From Nocardioides sp. JS614 (lineage in GTDB: Bacteria > Actinomycetota > Actinomycetes > Propionibacteriales > Nocardioidaceae): a stretch of DNA of 64,000 bases. Below are positions 43,671 through 53,332 of this stretch, piece after piece. Position 1 is the first letter of the stretch. Each line of letters begins with the position of its first letter. The notes under the pieces are model-generated. The model made no database searches. It worked only from the letters and a program-made list of their open reading frames with translations, and was not told the origin of the DNA. The stretch lies in assembly GCF_000015265.1 (NCBI RefSeq), contig NC_008699.1:620001-684000 (forward strand), given 5' to 3'. Made by a program: the position numbers and the translations under genes.

Positions 43671-44000
43671 ATGGTGACGTATCTACTGCTAGGACTCGCA
43701 ATCGCCGTGGAGGTGATGGCCACCCTGTCCCTGCGAGCATCCGAGGGCTTCAGCAGACCTCTGCCGAGCCTTATCGTCGTGAGTGGATATGGGTTGTCGT
43801 TCTTCCTGCTCTCCGTAGTGCTCCAACGCGGTCTGAACGTCGCTATCGTGTACGCGTTGTGGTCCGCGACCGGCATCGTCGCCATCGCCGTGATCGGCGC
43901 GACCTTCTTAGGCGAACGCCTCACAAGTGCACAGGTTCTGGGCATGGGCCTCATCGTCAGCGGTGTGCTAGCCCTCGAGTTGGGCGCGCGCCACGGGTGA
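43671..44000 (+). CDS. Small multidrug resistance (SMR) family exporter
   Basis: 109 residues, four transmembrane helices. The conserved membrane glutamate is E14 in LLGLAIAVEVMATLSL; further family motifs are GYGLSFFLLS and AIVYALWSATGIVAIAVIG (G-x-A-Y-A-[IL]-W-x-G equivalent). ATG 43671 follows GCGGAG. pAO1 encodes an SMR pair (NepAB) that exports nicotine-derived compounds. Only one SMR gene is present here, so it would have to act as a homodimer or with a partner elsewhere. A MOSC gene follows after 75 bases on the same strand. Confidence 0.92.
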   Translation: MVTYLLLGLAIAVEVMATLSLRASEGFSRPLPSLIVVSGYGLSFFLLSVVLQRGLNVAIVYALWSATGIVAIAVIGATFLGERLTSAQVLGMGLIVSGVLALELGARHG

Positions 44001-44075
44001 GCGGATGGGCGCAGCCGTCGGGCGCGGGAACCGGACGACCGGGGGTCAAATATCGCCGAGCAATCGAGAGACACT

Positions 44076-44876
44076 GTGATCACGAGGGTGGAAGCGGCCG
44101 GCACGGTCGCACGGCTGTACACGACTGTGACAAAGGGATTCGCCCTCCGCGAAGTTGAGCACGTCGAGGTGACCGCGTCAGGAATTGTTGGTAACCGGGA
44201 GTTCTTCTTGGTCGACATCGACGAGCGCCTGTATTCAGTGCCCAAAGACCCGATCTTCCTCGACTATTGGACCACCTACGACCCGCTCGCGAACGTTTTC
44301 CGAGTCGGTAGACGAACGGTTGTGGAGTGCGAAGCCGCGGTGCGTCCGGTGGGCCCTATTCGTCCGTTCCAGTTCGACGAGCGCATGGTCGACGGTAGGT
44401 GGACCCCGGGGCCTTGGGATGCGTGGCTTTCCGACCTGGCCGGGCGCAACCTGCGGCTGGTTCGCTGCGCCGAGCCTGGCGGAGGTGGGGACGTCCATCC
44501 TGTCACCATCGTTTCGTCGGCCTCATTGGCATCGCTCGGATGTGAGCTCGACGGTCGACCGGTGGACAGTCGTCGGTTCCGGTTGAACATGACGCTCGAC
44601 CTAGGCCCGCACCCCTATCGGGAGGACTCCTGGGCTGGTCGCGTCGTGGCGGTTGGAGACTGCGCACTGAGGGTCACCATCGGGATCCCGCGATGCTTGG
44701 CCGTCGAGCATCGTCCGTATGACGGTGACCGGAAACTTCAGGTCCAGCGACACATACGGGACGTGCGCGGTCCCACACCGGGTGAGTCCGGCCCTGCCGT
44801 CCTCTTCGGCATGTACGCAGGGGTCGTGTCGCCTGGCAGTGTCCGGGTGGGCGATCGGGTGGTGCTGACGAGCTGA
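44076..44876 (+). CDS. MOSC-domain protein (molybdenum-cofactor sulfurtransfer/binding family)
   Basis: 266 residues from GTG 44076. The N-terminal MOSC_N-like beta barrel (RLYTTVTKGFALREVEHVEV) is followed by a MOSC core: TIVSSASLASLGCEL, DSRRFRLNMTLDL and the conserved Cys in GIPRCLAVEHR. MOSC proteins bind or sulfurate molybdenum cofactor, or reduce N-hydroxylated compounds. The two hydroxylases of this region belong to a family that needs a sulfurated cofactor, so a maturation role is a sensible inference. Confidence 0.85.
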   Translation: MITRVEAAGTVARLYTTVTKGFALREVEHVEVTASGIVGNREFFLVDIDERLYSVPKDPIFLDYWTTYDPLANVFRVGRRTVVECEAAVRPVGPIRPFQFDERMVDGRWTPGPWDAWLSDLAGRNLRLVRCAEPGGGGDVHPVTIVSSASLASLGCELDGRPVDSRRFRLNMTLDLGPHPYREDSWAGRVVAVGDCALRVTIGIPRCLAVEHRPYDGDRKLQVQRHIRDVRGPTPGESGPAVLFGMYAGVVSPGSVRVGDRVVLTS

Positions 44877-45440
44877 CGGGGTTGTCTGGCAAGCGATTTG
44901 CGGGGCGCTACTCGCGAAATGGGATCAGAAGTCGCGAGCCGGCCGTTGAACTTAGAGACACGCCAAGCAGTTCAGAGTGGATGGGCGCGCGCGCCGTCCT
45001 AGTTGCGGACCCGCTTGGACGCCAGCACCTAGGTCTGAGGTCAGCCCTATACCCGGGACGGCCACGAACCCCACGCCTATACGGATCGATCGATCCGCGC
45101 CCCACGCGCGAGCAAATTTCGCGCCGTACTTGCGGCTACGCCTCATCGGGTTCTACGACCTCCCCGAGACCGCGTCTGGGAAGACTCGCAGCGTCGAACT
45201 TCGAGCACGAGAGCCAGCGCCGCGACAACCGGCCACCCGGGGAGACCCGCGACGAGGACTTCCCTGACCCTCAAGCATTGACGAACGGCCGTGATGACAC
45301 GGCCCGTGCTGCTGGCCGGCGCCGGCCGCGATGTGTCGACTCGTACTGAGTTGTTGGGGTCCCGGATGCTCGCATCGGTTGCAGGCGGCCGACGCGAACT
45401 CAACAGCTGCGTTCGTACGGTGGTGGCGGGGTCCGACGCG
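44877..45440. other. Interval without a recognised gene
   Basis: Lies between the MOSC gene and IS256 copy 2. No frame shows a family resemblance. A moderate run near 45230-45330 is open on several frames but has no motif. Confidence 0.35.
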
Positions 45441-46832
45441 AGGAGCGTCCCGTGGAGTGGTGGGGTTTGAGGTCGGGCGGGTCGGCGTGAAGTGGGCGGC
45501 CATCGGCGGGATCTTCGGTGTGAAACGACCAAGTCACGCACTGAAGGAGAACCACCGATGGCCTTGTCCCAGTCTGCCCTGTCCGAGTTGCTCGAGGCGT
45601 TCCGTGCCGGTGATGGCGTGGACCTGATCTGTGAATCGGTCCGGGTCGCGTTGCAGGACCTGATCCAGCTCGAGGCCTCCGAGCGGATCGGCGCGGCGCC
45701 CTATGAGCGCACCGATGCCCGGGTGAGCGAACGCAACGGGCACCGGCCCCGGGTGCTGACCACGAAGGCCGGGGATGTCGAGCTGCGGATCCCCAAGCTC
45801 CGCAAGGGCTCGTTCTTCCCGGTCATCCTCGAGCCCCGCCGCCGCATCGACCAGGCGCTGTACGCGGTGGTGATGGAGGCCTACGTCCACGGTGTCAGCA
45901 CACGCTCGGTCGACGATCTGGTTGAGGCGATGGGCGTCGATGCCGGGATCTCCAAGTCCGAGGTGTCCCGGATCTGCGCCGGGCTCGATGAGCAGGTCGG
46001 GGCGTTCCGCACCCGCGCCCTGGACCACACCGAGTTCCCCTACGTCTACCTCGACGCGACCTACCTCAACGTCCGCAACACCACCGGTCAGGTGACCTCG
46101 ATGGCGGTCGTGGTGGCCACCGGGATCGCCGCAGACGGCTCCCGGGAGGTCCTCGGGCTCGACGTCGGGGACAGCGAGGACGAGACGTTCTGGCGTGGCT
46201 TCCTGACCGCGCTGAAGCAGCGCGGACTCCACGGCGTGCAGCTCGTGATCAGCGACCAGCACGCCGGGCTCGTCAAGGCGCTCAGGCGGTCCTTCCAAGG
46301 TGCCGGGCACCAGCGGTGCCGGGTCCACTTCGCCCGCAACCTGCTCGCCCACGTCCCCAAGTCCCACGGCGACATGGTGGCCGCGGTGTTCCGCACGATC
46401 TTCGCCCAACCCGACGCCGCCGCGGTCAGCCACGCCTGGGACGAGGTCCGCGACCAGCTCGCGAAGTCGTTCCCGAAGATCGGGCCGCTGATGGACGAGG
46501 CGAAGGCCGAGGTCACCGCGTTCACCGTCTTCCCGCGGGCGCACTGGCAGAAGATCTGGTCGACCAACCCGCTGGAGCGGTCAACAAGGAGATCAAGCGA
46601 CGCTCCCGGGTGGTCGGGATCTTCCCCACCCCCGCCGCCGTGATCCGGCTCGTCGGAGCCGTCCTGGCCGACATGCACGACGAGTGGCAAGCCGGCGACC
46701 GCCGCTACCTCTCAGAAGCATCCATGGCGCTGCTCTACCCCGACAGCGATACTGGACTCATCGCCGCAATCGACAGCAGCGAATAGGCACCGAGGATCAA
46801 CCTCAAAGCCCACCACCCCGCGGGGCTCTGCC
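45441..46832 (+). mobile_element. IS256-family insertion sequence, copy 2 (1392 bp)
   Basis: Same length and ends as copy 1. Flanked by its own direct repeat TCCGACGCG (45432-45440 and 46833-46841), so it arrived by an independent transposition and not by duplication of a larger segment. Confidence 0.93.
45558..46786 (+). pseudogene. IS256-family transposase with a frameshift, copy 2
   Basis: Identical in layout to the gene at 32288, including the missing G after WSTNPLER (near 46579) that puts the NKEIKRRS segment in the -1 frame. One amino-acid difference was found: Gln replaces Glu in DLI[E/Q]LEASERIG. Inactive unless the shift is read through. Confidence 0.9.
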
Positions 46833-46988
46833 TCCGACGCGCGCGCCGCGTCCCTCTCGTCGTCGTCTTCGTGGCGGGGATCCTCTCAAGTTCAGCGATG
46901 AGAATGGGTAAGTCGGTCCGGTTCGTAGTTGGCGGATGCGAACCTGTTATCCCTTGCGGCCGTCGCCACGACTGCTCTGGCGGCGAGG

Positions 46989-47876
46989 TCATGACCCGAG
47001 GATGTGCTCCATTGCGCGACTCACACGGTCGGTGTCCTCGTGGTACTTCACCAACGCGCCGAGGGTTATGGCTGCCGCCTCCAGGTTCAGCTCGACTGTC
47101 TGGAGATAGTGGAGCGCTTTGGCCCAATCTAATGTCTCCGCGACGCCGGGTGGCTTGAGTAGTGCGTGTTCTTCGAGTCGGAATTCTTGGACCACTCGCA
47201 CGACTTGCTCTGCTAGATCTCTTGAAACCTCGGGAGCCCGAGAGCGGACGATCTGCAGTTCGCGTTCCAGCCCTGGGTGCTCGACCCAGTGATAGAGGCA
47301 ACGACGCTTCAGCGCATCGTGGAGCTCGCGCGTCCGGTTAGACGTCAGCACGACTACTGGAGGGACGGATGCCCGGACCGCGCCGATCTCCGGGATGCTT
47401 ACCTGGTTCGTTGAGAGCACTTCAAGCAGGAATGCTTCGAATTCGTCGTCGGCGCGGTCGAGTTCGTCGATGAGTAGGACGGTCGGGGCCTGCCGCAGAG
47501 CTTGGAGCACCGGGCGCGGCAGCAGGAAGCGCTCGTGGTAGAGCCCCGCGTCGGCCTCTGTTGCCTCCACCGCCCCGGCTGCCTCCAGGACGCGCAGGTG
47601 CAGAATCTGACGAGGGAAGTCCCAGTCGTATAGCGCTTGGGTGGAATCGATGCCTTCGTAGCACTGGAGCCGCAGGAGGGGCAATTGCCAGGCGGCGGCC
47701 AAAGCCTCTGCGAGCGCAGTCTTGCCGGTGCCGGGTTCACCCTCGAGTAGTAGTGGCCTATGCATCTTCACGGCGAGGAAGACGACCGCGGCGAGTTCGG
47801 GCGAACAGAGATTGCCGGTCTCGCTCAACAATCGCTCGACGTCGTCCGGTGAGTCGACTCGGTCGGCCGGGGCCAA
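46989..47876 (-). CDS. MoxR/CoxD-type AAA ATPase
   Basis: 295 residues from TTG 47876, five bases after GGAGGG and inside the end of xdhC. Walker A LLLEGEPGTGKTALAEAL, Walker B TVLLIDELDRADDE, sensor-1 VVLTSNRTREL and a C-terminal lid are intact. QCYEGIDSTQALYDWDFPRQ is characteristic of the CoxD/APE2220 MoxR branch. CoxD remodels the active site of CO-dehydrogenase-type enzymes, so it probably serves the hydroxylases here. The usual VWA partner (CoxE) was not found in the window. Confidence 0.9.
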   Translation of the reverse strand: MAPADRVDSPDDVERLLSETGNLCSPELAAVVFLAVKMHRPLLLEGEPGTGKTALAEALAAAWQLPLLRLQCYEGIDSTQALYDWDFPRQILHLRVLEAAGAVEATEADAGLYHERFLLPRPVLQALRQAPTVLLIDELDRADDEFEAFLLEVLSTNQVSIPEIGAVRASVPPVVVLTSNRTRELHDALKRRCLYHWVEHPGLERELQIVRSRAPEVSRDLAEQVVRVVQEFRLEEHALLKPPGVAETLDWAKALHYLQTVELNLEAAAITLGALVKYHEDTDRVSRAMEHILGS

Positions 47877-49018
47877 CGCGTCCCTCCAACCTCGGCGTGA
47901 TGGATGGCGCCCTCGGACGCGCTGAGAGGCACTCCGGTCCCACCCCAGCGTGCTGACACGATCTCGGCCGCGATGCTGATCGCGGTCTCCTCGGGAGTGC
48001 GAGCGCCCAGATCGAGACCAATGGGGCTCGACATGCGGTCGAGCTGCTCCTGTGTGACGCCAGCTTCTCGAAGGCGAGTCACCCGATCGTCGTGAGTGCG
48101 ACGTGAGCCCATGACGCCGACATATGCGGCGGGAAGGTTAAGCGCAACGGAGAGGAGAGGAACATCGAACTTCGGGTCGTGCGTGAGAACGGCGATGACC
48201 GTGCGGTCGTCGACCCGTCCATTGCGATGCTCCTGCACCAGATACCTGTGTGGCCAGTTCACAACGACCTCATCCGCCTCGGGAAAGCGAGCCGGGGTGG
48301 CGAAGACGGGTCGTGCGTCACACACGGTGACGTGGTAGCCGAGGAAAGATCCCACGGACGCGACCGCTGCGGCGAAGTCGATCGCGCCGAAGACGAGCAT
48401 CCGGGGCTGCGGCGCGAATGCTTGAACGAACACCTTCATCCCCTCGCCGAGCCGTTGGCCGTCGGGACCGTAGGTGAGCATGGCGTTGTGACCAGCAGCC
48501 AGTAGTCCGAGCGCGTCGTCGGCAACCGCGTCGTCGGCCCTACCGCTACCCAGAGTGCCCTTGCGGGAGGACTCTTCTCCTTCTGGGTACAGCACCATTC
48601 GTCGACCGCGCCACGCGGCGTCTGGATGGTCGACGACAGTGGCGATGGCGACCGGTCGACCCCTGCGGATGTCGTCGACGACTTCCGCGAAGTGCGGGAA
48701 GGTGTCACGGTCGACCCGTTCTACGAAGACGTCCAGTTCTCCACCACACGTGAGCCCCACCGCGAATGCTTCGTTGTCGGAGTACCCGTAGTGCTCGAGC
48801 ACCGGGACTCCATCAGCGAGGACCTCGCGCGCGATTTCGTAGACTGCGCCCTCCACGCACCCCCCCGATACCGAGCCGTGCACCGTGCCGTCGGCCGTAA
48901 CACCCATCGCGGCCCCGGGATCGCGGGGGGCAGACCTCGAGGTGTCGACGACGGTGGCAAGCCCGATCGGCACTCCGTTGTCCCACCATTCGAAGAGCCG
49001 ATCGATGATGTCGCGCAT
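47825..49018 (-). CDS. XdhC/CoxI-family molybdenum-cofactor insertion protein
   Basis: 397 residues from ATG 49018 after AAGGAG. The N-terminal XdhC_CoxI domain has ATVVDTSRSAPRDPGAAMGV and GSVSGGCVEGAVYEIAREVL, including the conserved Cys. The C-terminal Rossmann domain reads RMLVFGAIDFAAAVASVGSF, HDPKFDVPLL and GVMGSRRTHDDR. XdhC binds molybdenum cofactor and hands it, sulfurated, to the large subunit of xanthine-dehydrogenase-type enzymes. It is followed by an overlapping moxR gene and preceded by an amine oxidase gene 21 bases upstream, on the same strand. Confidence 0.92.
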   Translation of the reverse strand: MRDIIDRLFEWWDNGVPIGLATVVDTSRSAPRDPGAAMGVTADGTVHGSVSGGCVEGAVYEIAREVLADGVPVLEHYGYSDNEAFAVGLTCGGELDVFVERVDRDTFPHFAEVVDDIRRGRPVAIATVVDHPDAAWRGRRMVLYPEGEESSRKGTLGSGRADDAVADDALGLLAAGHNAMLTYGPDGQRLGEGMKVFVQAFAPQPRMLVFGAIDFAAAVASVGSFLGYHVTVCDARPVFATPARFPEADEVVVNWPHRYLVQEHRNGRVDDRTVIAVLTHDPKFDVPLLSVALNLPAAYVGVMGSRRTHDDRVTRLREAGVTQEQLDRMSSPIGLDLGARTPEETAISIAAEIVSARWGGTGVPLSASEGAIHHAEVGGTRWPRPTESTHRTTSSDC

Positions 49019-49039
49019 GATGCGTCTCCTTGCGGTCGG

Positions 49040-50470
49040 TCATCCAAGGAAAGATGTGGGGTCGATTCGCGATATGAGACGGGTGGGGAGGTCGACTCGG
49101 GCCTCGTCATCCTGCTTGCGGTCTCGGCGAAGCATTGCCGTCTTGACGAGCTGTCCGCCCAGGTACCGAATTGGCTCTGGCGGCAGGCCGTGTCCTGAGG
49201 GTGCTCTTGTCAGAAACGACGTTGTCATGCCGTCCGCCGATCTGGTGGCTAGGCCGGCCAGAATCTGAGCGCCGATGACAGACGGTCCGACGCCGTCACC
49301 TGAGTAGCCCGTGCCGAAGTACACGCCCGGGAAGCCGGTGACCTCGCCGAAGAAGGGCAGAGAGGATAGCGAGTACTCGACGGGCGCGCGCCACGAGGAC
49401 AGCAGCTCGGCGCCCGCCAAGTCAGGCACAGTTCTGGCCATGTGCGCGAGGATCTGGTCAGGGCGAGGGGCCGCGGTGAACAGCGTGTTCGTACCTCGAA
49501 CTCCCCAGCCGATGCCGAGGCCTGCTTTGCCGAACAGGACCTCTCCTCCGCGCATCGGGCGCCAGTAGTCCAACAGGCGTCCGGAGTCCGAGACGTTCGT
49601 GAGCGGAGGATTTTTCCACTCGTGTCGCGGGCGAACCACGATATTGTCCGATGCCGTCGTGACGAGGTAGGAGCGAAGTTGCGGGAACTGGTTGCACCAC
49701 GCGTTGATTGCCAGTACGACCGAACCGGCTCGGACCGATCCAGAATCAGTCGTTACCGAGGTGGCGGCGTGTTCGCGTAACAACCCCGTCATCGGGCTAT
49801 GTTCGTGCACGACGACACCAAGGCTCTGTGCGACTCTCATGAGACCACGGGCGAGACGGGCAGGATGGAGGCCAACACAGGTCGGATCGAGGATCCCACC
49901 GCGTGCCGGCGCTCCGGCCAGTCGAGTCGCTTCCGCCGCGTCGACCTCGACGAAGGGGCAGTCGCGGTGGGCGGCCGCAGCCCCGAGGGTTTCACCCCAC
50001 GCCCCGTCTTGGCTGCTGTTGTTCGAGGCCCACAGCCAGCCGTTCGACTCGACCTGCGCGTCGATGTCGTGCTCAACGCAGAAGCGACGAATGTGATCAA
50101 TCGCCTCTACCGAGGCCCGAGCTACGTCAGCGCCTTCGTCCTTGCCGCCCGCACGCAGCAGGGACGGCAGCTTCGGCCATAGGTTCATCAGCATGCCGGC
50201 GTTGGTTCCGCTTGCTCCGCAGCCGCAGAGACCCGCTTCGAGAAGGATCACGTCGATGCTGGGCTCTCGCGTCTTCAGTTCGATGGCGGTCCATAAGCCG
50301 GTGAATCCGCCACCGACGATGCACACGTCGGCCCGGGCCTTCGAGGTTAGGGGCTCGGCATTGACCCGGTGTGGCTCGTCGGCCAGCGCGTCAGCCATCC
50401 AAAAGGATCGGACTCCCGCGTCAGACCTGTTCAGGTCATGGACGCGCGGGACTCGCCACCGTGCACTCAT
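49040..50470 (-). CDS. FAD-dependent amine oxidase, PuuB/DAO type, copy B
   Basis: 476 residues from ATG 50470. This start keeps the family N-terminus VRSFWMADAL that precedes the FAD motif ADVCIVGGGFTGLWTAIELK, although no good ribosome site is seen. GCGASGTNAGMLMNLWPKLP and the C-terminal VYFGTGYSGDGVGPSVIGAQ are FAD-binding parts. It is related to the oxidase at 40057, but diverged. First gene of an oxidase-xdhC-moxR unit. Substrate is probably an amine of the side-chain branch, not determinable from sequence. Confidence 0.88.
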   Translation of the reverse strand: MSARWRVPRVHDLNRSDAGVRSFWMADALADEPHRVNAEPLTSKARADVCIVGGGFTGLWTAIELKTREPSIDVILLEAGLCGCGASGTNAGMLMNLWPKLPSLLRAGGKDEGADVARASVEAIDHIRRFCVEHDIDAQVESNGWLWASNNSSQDGAWGETLGAAAAHRDCPFVEVDAAEATRLAGAPARGGILDPTCVGLHPARLARGLMRVAQSLGVVVHEHSPMTGLLREHAATSVTTDSGSVRAGSVVLAINAWCNQFPQLRSYLVTTASDNIVVRPRHEWKNPPLTNVSDSGRLLDYWRPMRGGEVLFGKAGLGIGWGVRGTNTLFTAAPRPDQILAHMARTVPDLAGAELLSSWRAPVEYSLSSLPFFGEVTGFPGVYFGTGYSGDGVGPSVIGAQILAGLATRSADGMTTSFLTRAPSGHGLPPEPIRYLGGQLVKTAMLRRDRKQDDEARVDLPTRLISRIDPTSFLG

Positions 50471-50807
50471 CGGACGACTGCGCAAGTTCGTGCCATCGCG
50501 TGTCGCGGGCGTGGATACGGCGTAGCGGGGGTGTTCGAGAAGCCCATCTGGCCAATCTAGGAGCGGTCGGAATCCCACTCCTGCACAGTCGCAGGCAAAG
50601 ATGCGCCGATGCTTGTATGGAAGCGGTAGTGGACTCGGCAGGGAGCAAGCCGCATAGGCGCATCTGGGGTGATGCCGGTCTCAGACTGCCGCTGTGCATT
50701 GGCGACTTTCCACACAATCGTGCCGTTGGCCTTATGACACCTGGCAGTGCTGTAGCGGTTCGCCTTGGGCGAGCCTGAGCCGACTAGTTCTGAGAGAGGC
50801 GCGCTGG
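50471..50807. other. Divergent intergenic region
   Basis: Lies between the oxidase (minus) and the ferredoxin-reductase gene (plus). It should hold both promoters. No clear boxes or long repeats were found. Confidence 0.4.
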
Positions 50808-52442
50808 ATGACCTTTGTTATTACCCAGTCTTGTTGTGAGGACGCCGCCTGTGTCACGGTTTGTCCTGTCCAGTGCATCCGCCCTCGACCTGGTGATCCG
50901 GACTTCGAGAGCACGGAACAGCTCTACATCGATCCGTCGAGCTGCATCGATTGCGGCGCTTGCGCCACCGCATGTCCAGTTGACGCCATCTACCCCGGAG
51001 ACGCACTTCCTCCGAGCCTCTCCACGTTCAGCGCGGTCAACGCCGAGTACTTCGAGGCGCGTCCGTTGACGCCGGCTGAACCACCGGTGATCTCCCGCAA
51101 TCGTCTTACCCTCGGCCAGTCGACGCTGATGGTCGCGGTGATCGGATCGGGACCCGCTGCCCTGTACGCGGCGACCGAGTTGACCGAGATCCCCGGCGTC
51201 GAAGTGACCATCATCGAGCGACTCCCGACTCCCTTCGGATTGATACGTTCAGGAGTCGCGCCCGACCACGACAACACCAAGCGCATCGCTGACAGGCTCG
51301 GGCGCGTCCTGGTCCGGCCCAACGTGCGTTGTCTCTTCGACGTGGAGGTTGGACGCGACATCTCGATCGCGGAAGTGCTGCAGCATCACCACGCTGTCAT
51401 CGTGGCAACAGGCGCAGCGAGCGCACGACGCCCAGGTGTCCCCGGAGAAGCCCTCGCCGGTTCTGTCTCAGCCAAAGAGTTCGTCTCTTGGTACAACGGT
51501 CACCCTGACAGCGCACTACCGGACTTCAGCATCAAGGGGCCGAGGGCGGTCGTTATCGGCAACGGCAACGTGGCTCTGGACGTCGCGCGTCTGCTCGCGC
51601 AGCGAGCGACCGCGTACGCGTCCACTTCGGTGTCCGACTCCGCACTAAGGTCGCTAACCGCCGGCAGCATCGAGGAAGTGGCCGTCGTCGGACGCAGGTC
51701 CCAAGCCTTCGCCGCTTACAGCACAGCTGAGTTGACGGCGCTAACGCACCTGCCGGACGTGGATCTGGTCGCGGAGGCGAGTGAAATTGCTGTCACGGAC
51801 GATGACTGGGCCGCTGCTTCCCAGTCAGGCCGCGGGTGGGCCCTGGCTCGCCGATACGACATTGTCGCCGAGGCTGCCGCTCGCACTTGCACACGGCCTC
51901 GACGGATCATCCTGCGTTACGGTCTGACGCCGGTGGCACTGTTGGGCCAGCACGAGGTCACAGGCATCGAACTGACCCGGCATGACGGGACCAAGGAGGT
52001 CATCGAGACCTCGTTGGTCATCTGGGCTGTGGGATTCACTGGACAGCCGATCGACGGACTGCCATTCGATGGGGACAGGGGAGTACTTCCGAATCGCGAG
52101 GGTCGGGTGATCGACCTCCGCGGCGGGCGCCCCGTGCCGGGGGTGTATTGCACCGGTTGGGCGAAACGCGGGGCCTCAGGGGTGATCGGGACGAATCGGG
52201 TCGATGCGGCCGAAACAGTTGCGTCATTGATGGAGGACTTGAAGAACGGACGCTTAGCAGATCCGCGCGGCGGCCCGGAATCGTTCGCAGACCTCGCTCG
52301 GTTGCGACGACCCCGCCTGCTTGAGGTCGACGGTTGGCGGCGCATCGATGACGCCGAGGTGGATGCAGGGCGCGACCAAGGCCGCACTCGGGTCAAGTTC
52401 GTGACGTGGTCGGGCCTCCGCGACGCAGGTCATAACGACTGA
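50808..52442 (+). CDS. Ferredoxin fused to ferredoxin-NADP reductase (FprB type)
   Basis: 544 residues from ATG 50808 after GAGAGG. Residues 1-100 are a bacterial 7Fe/8Fe ferredoxin (CCEDAACVTVCPVQCI and CIDCGACATACPVDAI). From about 110 an adrenodoxin-reductase-like domain follows: FAD motif VAVIGSGPAALYAATEL, TPFGLIRSGVAPDH, NADP motif AVVIGNGNVALDVARLL and a C-terminal CTGWAKRGASGVIGTNR. Such fusions shuttle electrons between NADPH and ferredoxin-dependent enzymes. Partner in this cluster is unclear. Confidence 0.93.
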   Translation: MTFVITQSCCEDAACVTVCPVQCIRPRPGDPDFESTEQLYIDPSSCIDCGACATACPVDAIYPGDALPPSLSTFSAVNAEYFEARPLTPAEPPVISRNRLTLGQSTLMVAVIGSGPAALYAATELTEIPGVEVTIIERLPTPFGLIRSGVAPDHDNTKRIADRLGRVLVRPNVRCLFDVEVGRDISIAEVLQHHHAVIVATGAASARRPGVPGEALAGSVSAKEFVSWYNGHPDSALPDFSIKGPRAVVIGNGNVALDVARLLAQRATAYASTSVSDSALRSLTAGSIEEVAVVGRRSQAFAAYSTAELTALTHLPDVDLVAEASEIAVTDDDWAAASQSGRGWALARRYDIVAEAAARTCTRPRRIILRYGLTPVALLGQHEVTGIELTRHDGTKEVIETSLVIWAVGFTGQPIDGLPFDGDRGVLPNREGRVIDLRGGRPVPGVYCTGWAKRGASGVIGTNRVDAAETVASLMEDLKNGRLADPRGGPESFADLARLRRPRLLEVDGWRRIDDAEVDAGRDQGRTRVKFVTWSGLRDAGHND

Positions 52443-52605
52443 TCGCCCTCAACGAGGCCGGCATTGAACTCATCCCCCCTGAACGCAGTGCACGCGCAAA
52501 CTCCGACAGCTTTTTTTCGGACAGTGAGTAAGACGGCGCGCAGACATCACGACAACATCATCGAACCCGTCCGTTCTCTCGCCCTCCCTTCCCGAAAGGC
52601 TCCTC

Positions 52606-53238
52606 ATGTCGCCCGTCAAGGTCGCTGTCATCTACTACTCCGCCACGGGGACCATCCATTCGATGGCCGAGCGGCTGGCGACCTTTGCGCGAGGCACAGG
52701 CGCGGAGGTCCGGCTCCGCCGAGTCCAGGAACTGGCACCGCCGGACGCCGTCTCACGCAACAAAGTGTGGGCCGACCACGCAATTGCCACTGAACACATC
52801 GACATTGCCTCGGCCGACGACGTGGTGTGGGCAGACGGTGTCATGTTCGGGACGCCGACCCGGTTCGGAAACGTTGCCAGTCAGCTGAAGCAGTTCCTCG
52901 ACACCTTGGGGCCCCAGTGGTCCCAGGGTCTGCTGGCGGACAAGGCCTACGCCGGTTTCACGGCCACGCAGACGGCGCACGGGGGTCAGGAATCGACTCT
53001 GCTCGCTCTGTACAACAGCATCTACCACTTCGGCGGTGTCCTCGTGCCGCCCGGCTACACCGATCCTCTCAAGTTCGTCGACGGGAATCCGTACGGCGTA
53101 TCCCACGTGACTGGCCAGTCGAATAGCGAGCCGCTAGGAACGCCGCAGGTGGCTGCGCTCGAGCACCTGGCCAACCGTGTCGTTCGGCTGTCGGGGAAGT
53201 TGCGGGACGTCTCAGCGTCGACCGCCGGCGTCTCGTAA
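52606..53238 (+). CDS. WrbA-type NAD(P)H:quinone oxidoreductase
   Basis: 210 residues. Flavodoxin-like fold with the FMN phosphate loop YYSATGTIHSMAERLA, PTRFGNVASQLKQFLDTLG, and the WrbA insert GGQESTLLALYNSIYHFGGV. ATG 52606 follows GAAAGG. WrbA enzymes reduce quinones by two electrons. In this region it could keep hydroxylated pyridines in the quinol form and counter the coloured oxidation product of trihydroxypyridine. That function is inference. Confidence 0.93.
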   Translation: MSPVKVAVIYYSATGTIHSMAERLATFARGTGAEVRLRRVQELAPPDAVSRNKVWADHAIATEHIDIASADDVVWADGVMFGTPTRFGNVASQLKQFLDTLGPQWSQGLLADKAYAGFTATQTAHGGQESTLLALYNSIYHFGGVLVPPGYTDPLKFVDGNPYGVSHVTGQSNSEPLGTPQVAALEHLANRVVRLSGKLRDVSASTAGVS

Positions 53239-53332
53239 TCGCGCACGATTCTCGCTCCACCGAGACGATCTCACTGCTCAGCCAACCGACTGAGCAACTG
53301 CCCTCTCCCTGAGAGTGAGCGGAGGTACGACG

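Noticed and set aside
43400..44245. Minus-strand open frame with an ESREPRA repeat, covering the microsatellite and the SMR gene
   Set aside because: The protein repeat only translates the CTCTCGG array, and the frame is antisense to a well-supported SMR gene.
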